NCBI GenBank assembly: GCA_000999395.1 | Contig: LCOM01000049.1 | Location: forward strand, 1 to 17,194 | Length of the DNA: 17,194 nt | Reading direction: 5' to 3' | Source: Parcubacteria group bacterium GW2011_GWA2_47_7 | GTDB lineage: Bacteria; Patescibacteriota; Minisyncoccia; Phycocordibacterales; UBA6899 | Shown: piece after piece, positions 14,299 to 17,194 of the stretch | How the letters are laid out: every line of letters starts with the position of its first letter | Numbering within the stretch: position 1 is the first letter of the stretch | Translations under genes and position numbers: made by a program | Notes under the pieces: model-generated | Seen by the model: only the letters and a program-made list of their open reading frames with translations | The model's database searches: none | Told to the model about the DNA's origin: nothing

Positions 14299-14326
14299 AT
14301 ACTATGTATTATAGAAAGTTTGTCAA
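14299..14326 (-). promoter_or_regulatory. Promoter of the small noncoding RNA
   Basis: Minus-strand consensus TTGACA (plus 14321-14326), 16-base spacer, TAGTAT (plus 14299-14304); TATAAA at 14296-14301 overlaps. Start is predicted near 14292, the first base of the pseudoknot. Confidence 0.65.
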
Positions 14327-14394
14327 TGGCTAGAAGAAGACAGGCATTTTCTATACATAAAGGCATAGTTAAGCCATGGAGATATAAAGATAAG

Positions 14395-14432
14395 AAAAAA
14401 AAAGGAAGACCACGCGTTTTTACGGCGTGGCC
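14395..14432 (-). terminator. Terminator of the large noncoding RNA
   Basis: Minus-strand GGCCACGC (plus 14425-14432) / GCGTGGTC (plus 14408-14415), loop of nine, then TTCC and nine T residues. Confidence 0.85.
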
Positions 14433-14923
14433 TGTCTGCGGTGAACCTTGGCACTTGGTGTGGAGCTCGGCCAGGAGATTAGCTTTTTTCTAAGCTTTTC
14501 TCGATATTATCCTTTCGGGGCTCATCTCTTTCCGTGCAGTCGACTCGGTGCAGTGCTGATTGATGGTCAGCTTATTTTTGAAGCTCATATGCGTTACCAA
14601 TTTAATGGGGTTCGCGAGCGTTTTTTTGTGCCTGCTAAGGCAAGTGCGGGAAAGATCAGGTGGGATCGCGAATGTGGTGCATTCTGCTCCTTTGGTGTGG
14701 ACTTGGGGGAAGGCAACTCCCCGAGTCCGTTCTGTCGCCCGACGGCGACGAAATGGTGACGGATATGACCCCGCGCGAGCCGCAGTTCTGGCCCACATCC
14801 CCACAGTGGTCGGGGACGGGGCGCGTCATACGCGACGTGTCGATGGGTTGCGCAGCGCAGATGGGCACCATGCTCATCTTTCTTCGGCCGCCAACCGTGT
14901 GCGGGAAGTCCAGTCACCTCTGG
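14395..14923 (-). ncRNA. Large structured noncoding RNA, about 530 nt
   Basis: Promoter at 14929-14956 and terminator at 14395-14432 bracket a GC-rich stretch with no credible protein. Its ends pair in strict nested order: 14914-14918 with 14440-14444 (TCACC/GGTGA), 14899-14902 with 14451-14454 (GTGC/GCAC), 14891-14894 with 14455-14458 (CCAA/TTGG), 14886-14890 with 14468-14472 (GGCCG/CGGCC). Inside are an 11-bp hairpin (14699-14709/14718-14728), a 6-bp hairpin (14734-14739/14744-14749), CGCGT/ACGCG (14822-14834), and an 8-bp hairpin (14860-14867/14871-14878). I did not find the RNase P core GAGGAAAGUCC, the tmRNA tRNA-like ends, or the SRP GGAAG loop. The RNA call is well supported; family and role are unknown. 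Confidence 0.6.
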
Positions 14924-14928
14924 GTACA

Positions 14929-14960
14929 ATGATAGCATATTTGTAAATATTGTCAATATT
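14929..14960 (-). promoter_or_regulatory. Promoter and palindromic operator-like site of the large RNA
   Basis: Minus-strand TTGACA (plus 14951-14956), 16-base spacer, TATCAT (plus 14929-14934, 5 of 6). The -35 lies in the middle of the 15-base palindrome AATATTGTCAATATT (14946-14960). Confidence 0.65.
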
Positions 14961-15015
14961 AAATTTTGCGATTCACAATCTACTTAATATAGCCACTATT
15001 TAGTAGATTTTTACC

Positions 15016-15044
15016 TTTTCATTTTGGGAGGAAATTGCTATACT
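15016..15044 (+). promoter_or_regulatory. Extended -10 promoter of the MBL-fold gene, leaderless
   Basis: TTTTCA (15016-15021), 17-base spacer, TATACT (15039-15044) preceded by TGC. The -10 ends seven bases before the ATG at 15052, so transcription probably starts at or next to the start codon. A GGAGG at 15028-15032 would lie upstream of the transcript. Confidence 0.55.
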
Positions 15045-15051
15045 CAACCGC

Positions 15052-15762
15052 ATGATAATCACGTACCACGGAGGACAGTTCATAAAAATTACTCAGGGCG
15101 ACACCGTTATCGGGGTCAATCCCTTTGGTAAGCAATCGATTATGAAGCCAATTCGTTTTGCTGCCCGTATTGGGCTCGTTTCGATGAATCACCCTATTCT
15201 TAATGGTGTCGAGAACCTTTCGCACGGTGACAAAGTCCCGTTTGTAATCTCCGGCGCGGGCGAATATGAGATTGGAGGTGTTGCCGTATCGGGCTTTCTT
15301 TCTCCAAAACCGGTAGGAGAGGCGGGGTTGTTGAACACTATATATACAATAGAGCTGGATGGTATTCGTCTTTGTGTGCTTGGCGCTCTCGCATCAACCG
15401 AACTTTCACCCGAAATCATCGAAGGTATCGGCGAGGTAGATATTTTGTTTGTCCCGATTTCAGGAGAGGATGTCTTGTCACCTGCGGAAGCGGGCAAGAT
15501 ATCGGTTATGCTTGATGCTAAAATTATCATTCCAGTAGATTTTGAGAGCACGAGTGACAAACAGCTGAAAGCATTTCTCAAAGAGGCGGGAGCTGAAGAT
15601 GTCGTTGCAGTTGACAAGCTGACACTAAAGCAGTGCGTAAGCAAATCGCCGTCGTCACAACGGTGTTGCTATCAGCCTTGGTTGTTGTCATATGGTGGGG
15701 GAGTCGGAACGTGTACTCTTCATCCGTTGTCGCAGGTACTATTCGTCAACCATCGCCAGTAG
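15052..15762 (+). CDS. Degenerate metallo-beta-lactamase-fold protein
   Basis: Residues 1-193 match the UlaG/YtkL-like MBL-fold proteins common in candidate phyla: ITYHGGQFIKI (3-13), GVNPFGK (21-27), SMNHPILNGV (44-53), GAGEYEIGGV (69-78), LNTIYTIELDGIRLCVLGAL (94-113), IDILFVP-like VDILFVPISGED (129-140), AKIIIPVDF (156-164), VDKLTLK (187-193). The HxHxDH metal cluster is reduced to a single His in NHP, so catalysis is doubtful. After LTLK the frame runs about 40 more residues with no family likeness, overlapping the next gene by 130 bases in another frame; in the neighbouring frame a TAA lies at 15639-15641. A late frameshift is the simplest reading. Confidence 0.75.
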   Translation: MIITYHGGQFIKITQGDTVIGVNPFGKQSIMKPIRFAARIGLVSMNHPILNGVENLSHGDKVPFVISGAGEYEIGGVAVSGFLSPKPVGEAGLLNTIYTIELDGIRLCVLGALASTELSPEIIEGIGEVDILFVPISGEDVLSPAEAGKISVMLDAKIIIPVDFESTSDKQLKAFLKEAGAEDVVAVDKLTLKQCVSKSPSSQRCCYQPWLLSYGGGVGTCTLHPLSQVLFVNHRQ

Positions 15763-15956
15763 ATGTTGTGGCCGGAGTGTTTCATGGTGTAAAAGATAAA
15801 ACGGTATCTTCATGGAATGACGTGCAGAGCGAAATAAAAGATGTTGCCGAAAATCCCGAATTCATGCCAGAAGTGCCCCTCGGTGAACGTGGGGTTTTTA
15901 CGGAAGAGAGCGCTCACACACAGGAGATTACGGCTATCGATGAATCGGCATTGTAG
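15633..15956 (+). CDS. Small single-pass membrane protein
   Basis: 107 residues from a GTG (MRKQ). Residues 5-22 are one hydrophobic segment after a short basic head, so the rest (24-107), polar and rather acidic, faces outside, or the segment is an uncleaved signal. There is no family I recognise. The start lies near where the MBL-fold gene should end, suggesting a translationally coupled pair, and gyrA follows after 30 bases. The reading frame, with its clear N-terminal membrane segment, looks more authentic here than the overlapping tail of the upstream frame. Confidence 0.65.
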   Translation: MRKQIAVVTTVLLSALVVVIWWGSRNVYSSSVVAGTIRQPSPVDVVAGVFHGVKDKTVSSWNDVQSEIKDVAENPEFMPEVPLGERGVFTEESAHTQEITAIDESAL

Positions 15957-15986
15957 ATAAATGAATAAAAGTATTTCACCATCAAT

Positions 15987-17194
15987 ATGAGTAAAGCAAT
16001 ACAAAAAAAAGAAGACGATGCCGCACCAGAGATTCGCTTAGAGGGAATTTTACCGGTCAACATTGTGACGGAGATGCGCGAGTCGTTTATTGACTATGCG
16101 ATGTCGGTCATCGTCGATCGTGCACTTCCTGACGTACGCGACGGATTGAAGCCGGTGCATCGACGCATACTCTATTCAATGCATGAAATGGGGCTAACGT
16201 ATTCTTCGCGATTTAGAAAGTCAGCTGCGGTTGTTGGTGATGTGCTTGGTAAATATCATCCGCATGGCGATACTTCCGTCTATGAAGCTATGGTAAAAAT
16301 GGCTCAAATTTTTTCGATGCGATACCCACTTGTCTTTGGGCAGGGTAACTTTGGTTCTATCGACGGTGACTCAGCTGCTGCAATGCGCTATACGGAAGCG
16401 AAGATGTCACGTATTGCAAGTGAAGTGCTTCGCGATCTTGATAAAGATACCGTTGACTTTCGGCCGAACTATGATGGTTCACGCAAGGAGCCATCCGTAT
16501 TGCCTTCCGTTGTTCCGAACTTACTTCTCAACGGCACGCTGGGCATTGCCGTCGGTATGGCTACGAGCATCCCACCGCACAATTTGGGCGAGGTGGTCGA
16601 CGCACTTTCACATCTCATTGATAATCCCGAAGCGACCGGCGAAGATTTGCTCGAGTTCATAAAGGGGCCTGATTTTCCAACAGGAGGTATTGCATACAAC
16701 AAAACTGACATTCGCCACGCTTATGCGACGGGTCGCGGTGGTGTTGTTTGTCGCGGTGAGGCAGAGATCGTCGAGCAGAAGGCTGGACAAACCGAAATCA
16801 TTATCACGTCGCTTCCGTATCGCGTGAACAAAGCGACGCTTCTCGAGAAAATTGCCGACCTCGTGCGCGAGAAGAAATTGGAAGGTATCAAGGATTTGCG
16901 CGATGAATCTGCCAAGGGAGACATTCGCGTCGCCGTCTATCTCAAGCAGGGCGTTCCTCCACAAAAAGTTCTCAACTATCTCTATAAGCATACGGAGATT
17001 GAGACAACATTTCACTACAACATGGTGGGGCTGGTGGACGGCGTCCCTCAGACCCTTTCCATCAAAGGAATTCTTGAGGAATTTATCAAGCACCGAAAGA
17101 CGGTCGTGAAGCGTCGTACGGAGTTCGAGCTCATCAAAGCGAAGGATCGCGAACATATTTTGCTCGGTCTCAAAAAAGCGCTTGATCATATCGA
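15987..17194 (+). CDS. gyrA: DNA gyrase subunit A, 5' part (runs off window)
   Basis: 402 codons are visible of an expected 800 or more. The type II topoisomerase A subunit cuts and rejoins DNA. Seen: VNIVTEMRESFIDYAMSVIV (24-43), ALPDVRDGLKPVHRRIL (46-62), KYHPHGDTSVYEAMV (89-103), GQGNFGSIDGDSAAAMRYTE (118-137) with catalytic Tyr135, and the later PDFPTGG and TSLPY blocks. At the quinolone positions it has Thr96 and Glu100, corresponding to E. coli Ser83 and Asp87. GyrA rather than ParC is favoured by the near-perfect GyrA motif match, but the distinguishing C-terminal GyrA box is outside the window. No Shine-Dalgarno before the ATG. Confidence 0.93.
   Translation, partial: MSKAIQKKEDDAAPEIRLEGILPVNIVTEMRESFIDYAMSVIVDRALPDVRDGLKPVHRRILYSMHEMGLTYSSRFRKSAAVVGDVLGKYHPHGDTSVYEAMVKMAQIFSMRYPLVFGQGNFGSIDGDSAAAMRYTEAKMSRIASEVLRDLDKDTVDFRPNYDGSRKEPSVLPSVVPNLLLNGTLGIAVGMATSIPPHNLGEVVDALSHLIDNPEATGEDLLEFIKGPDFPTGGIAYNKTDIRHAYATGRGGVVCRGEAEIVEQKAGQTEIIITSLPYRVNKATLLEKIADLVREKKLEGIKDLRDESAKGDIRVAVYLKQGVPPQKVLNYLYKHTEIETTFHYNMVGLVDGVPQTLSIKGILEEFIKHRKTVVKRRTEFELIKAKDREHILLGLKKALDHI

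Noticed and set aside
14326..14493. 55-codon basic plus-strand frame starting ATG at 14326
   Set aside because: It runs through the large RNA's terminator and closing helix on the opposite strand and has no ribosome site or promoter.
14395..14923. RNase P RNA, tmRNA or SRP RNA
   Set aside because: One GACAGAA string resembles the RNase P CR-V, but it lies mid-molecule, with no GAGGAAAGUCC partner; no tRNA-like ends or TpsiC arm for tmRNA; too long and no conserved loop for SRP. A divergent member cannot be excluded by eye.
14448..14956. Several 60-130-codon open frames on both strands
   Set aside because: They overlap one another in different frames over a GC-rich, hairpin-dense stretch, have skewed Arg/Pro/His/Ser composition, and no start signals; they are by-products of low stop-codon density in the RNA gene.
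1..17194. CRISPR array, tRNA or rRNA genes, replication origin
   Set aside because: No regularly spaced repeats, no cloverleaf with an anticodon arm, no rRNA core sequence and no DnaA-box cluster were seen on either strand.

Overview
The window looks like a chromosomal segment of a candidate-phyla-radiation bacterium (Patescibacteria, probably Parcubacteria-like). Evidence is the gene mix and style: a hypothetical protein with a C-terminal domain I associate with this radiation, DsbA-like thiol protein, EngB, HisRS, signal peptidase I, dolichyl-phosphate-mannose-type glycosyltransferases, Pth, ribosomal protein S1, a degenerate metallo-beta-lactamase-fold protein and GyrA. Genes are compact, terminators are short GC hairpins with T tracts, and Shine-Dalgarno sites are often absent. 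The taxonomic call is an inference; no rRNA is present.

Layout. 1-2817: 3' part of a hypothetical gene, convergent membrane-anchored DsbA-like gene (minus), small double-CxxC protein, engB. 2991-4548: phage T5 A1-like metallophosphoesterase with a zinc-ribbon start in another frame. 4813-8757 (minus): hisS, a C-terminally short lepB and a GtrA-PMT fusion glycosyltransferase. 8844-10792 (plus): GT2 polyprenyl-phosphate glycosyltransferase, pth, unknown gene. 10793-12766: a second PMT gene (minus) flanked by two copies of a ~100-bp junction, then a small Cys-rich gene. 12887-14014 (minus): S1 protein. 14196-14923 (minus): two apparent noncoding RNA genes, each with its own promoter and intrinsic terminator. 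15052-17194 (plus): MBL-fold protein, small membrane protein, gyrA (runs off the end).

How the parts fit. The GT2 enzyme probably charges a polyprenyl phosphate with a sugar; the GtrA part of the fusion may flip it and the PMT part transfer it outside the membrane, a gtrABC-like module, with the second PMT as paralogue. LepB and the DsbA-like protein also act at the envelope. EngB, HisRS, Pth and S1 serve translation. The most unusual stretch is 14.2-14.9 kb: a ~530-nt RNA whose two ends form an ordered set of nested pairings, followed by a ~97-nt RNA opening with an H-type pseudoknot. I could not match either to a known family. Several genes show frame breaks or abnormal ends (phosphoesterase, lepB, pth, small Cys-rich gene, MBL gene), so either local gene decay or indel errors must be considered.
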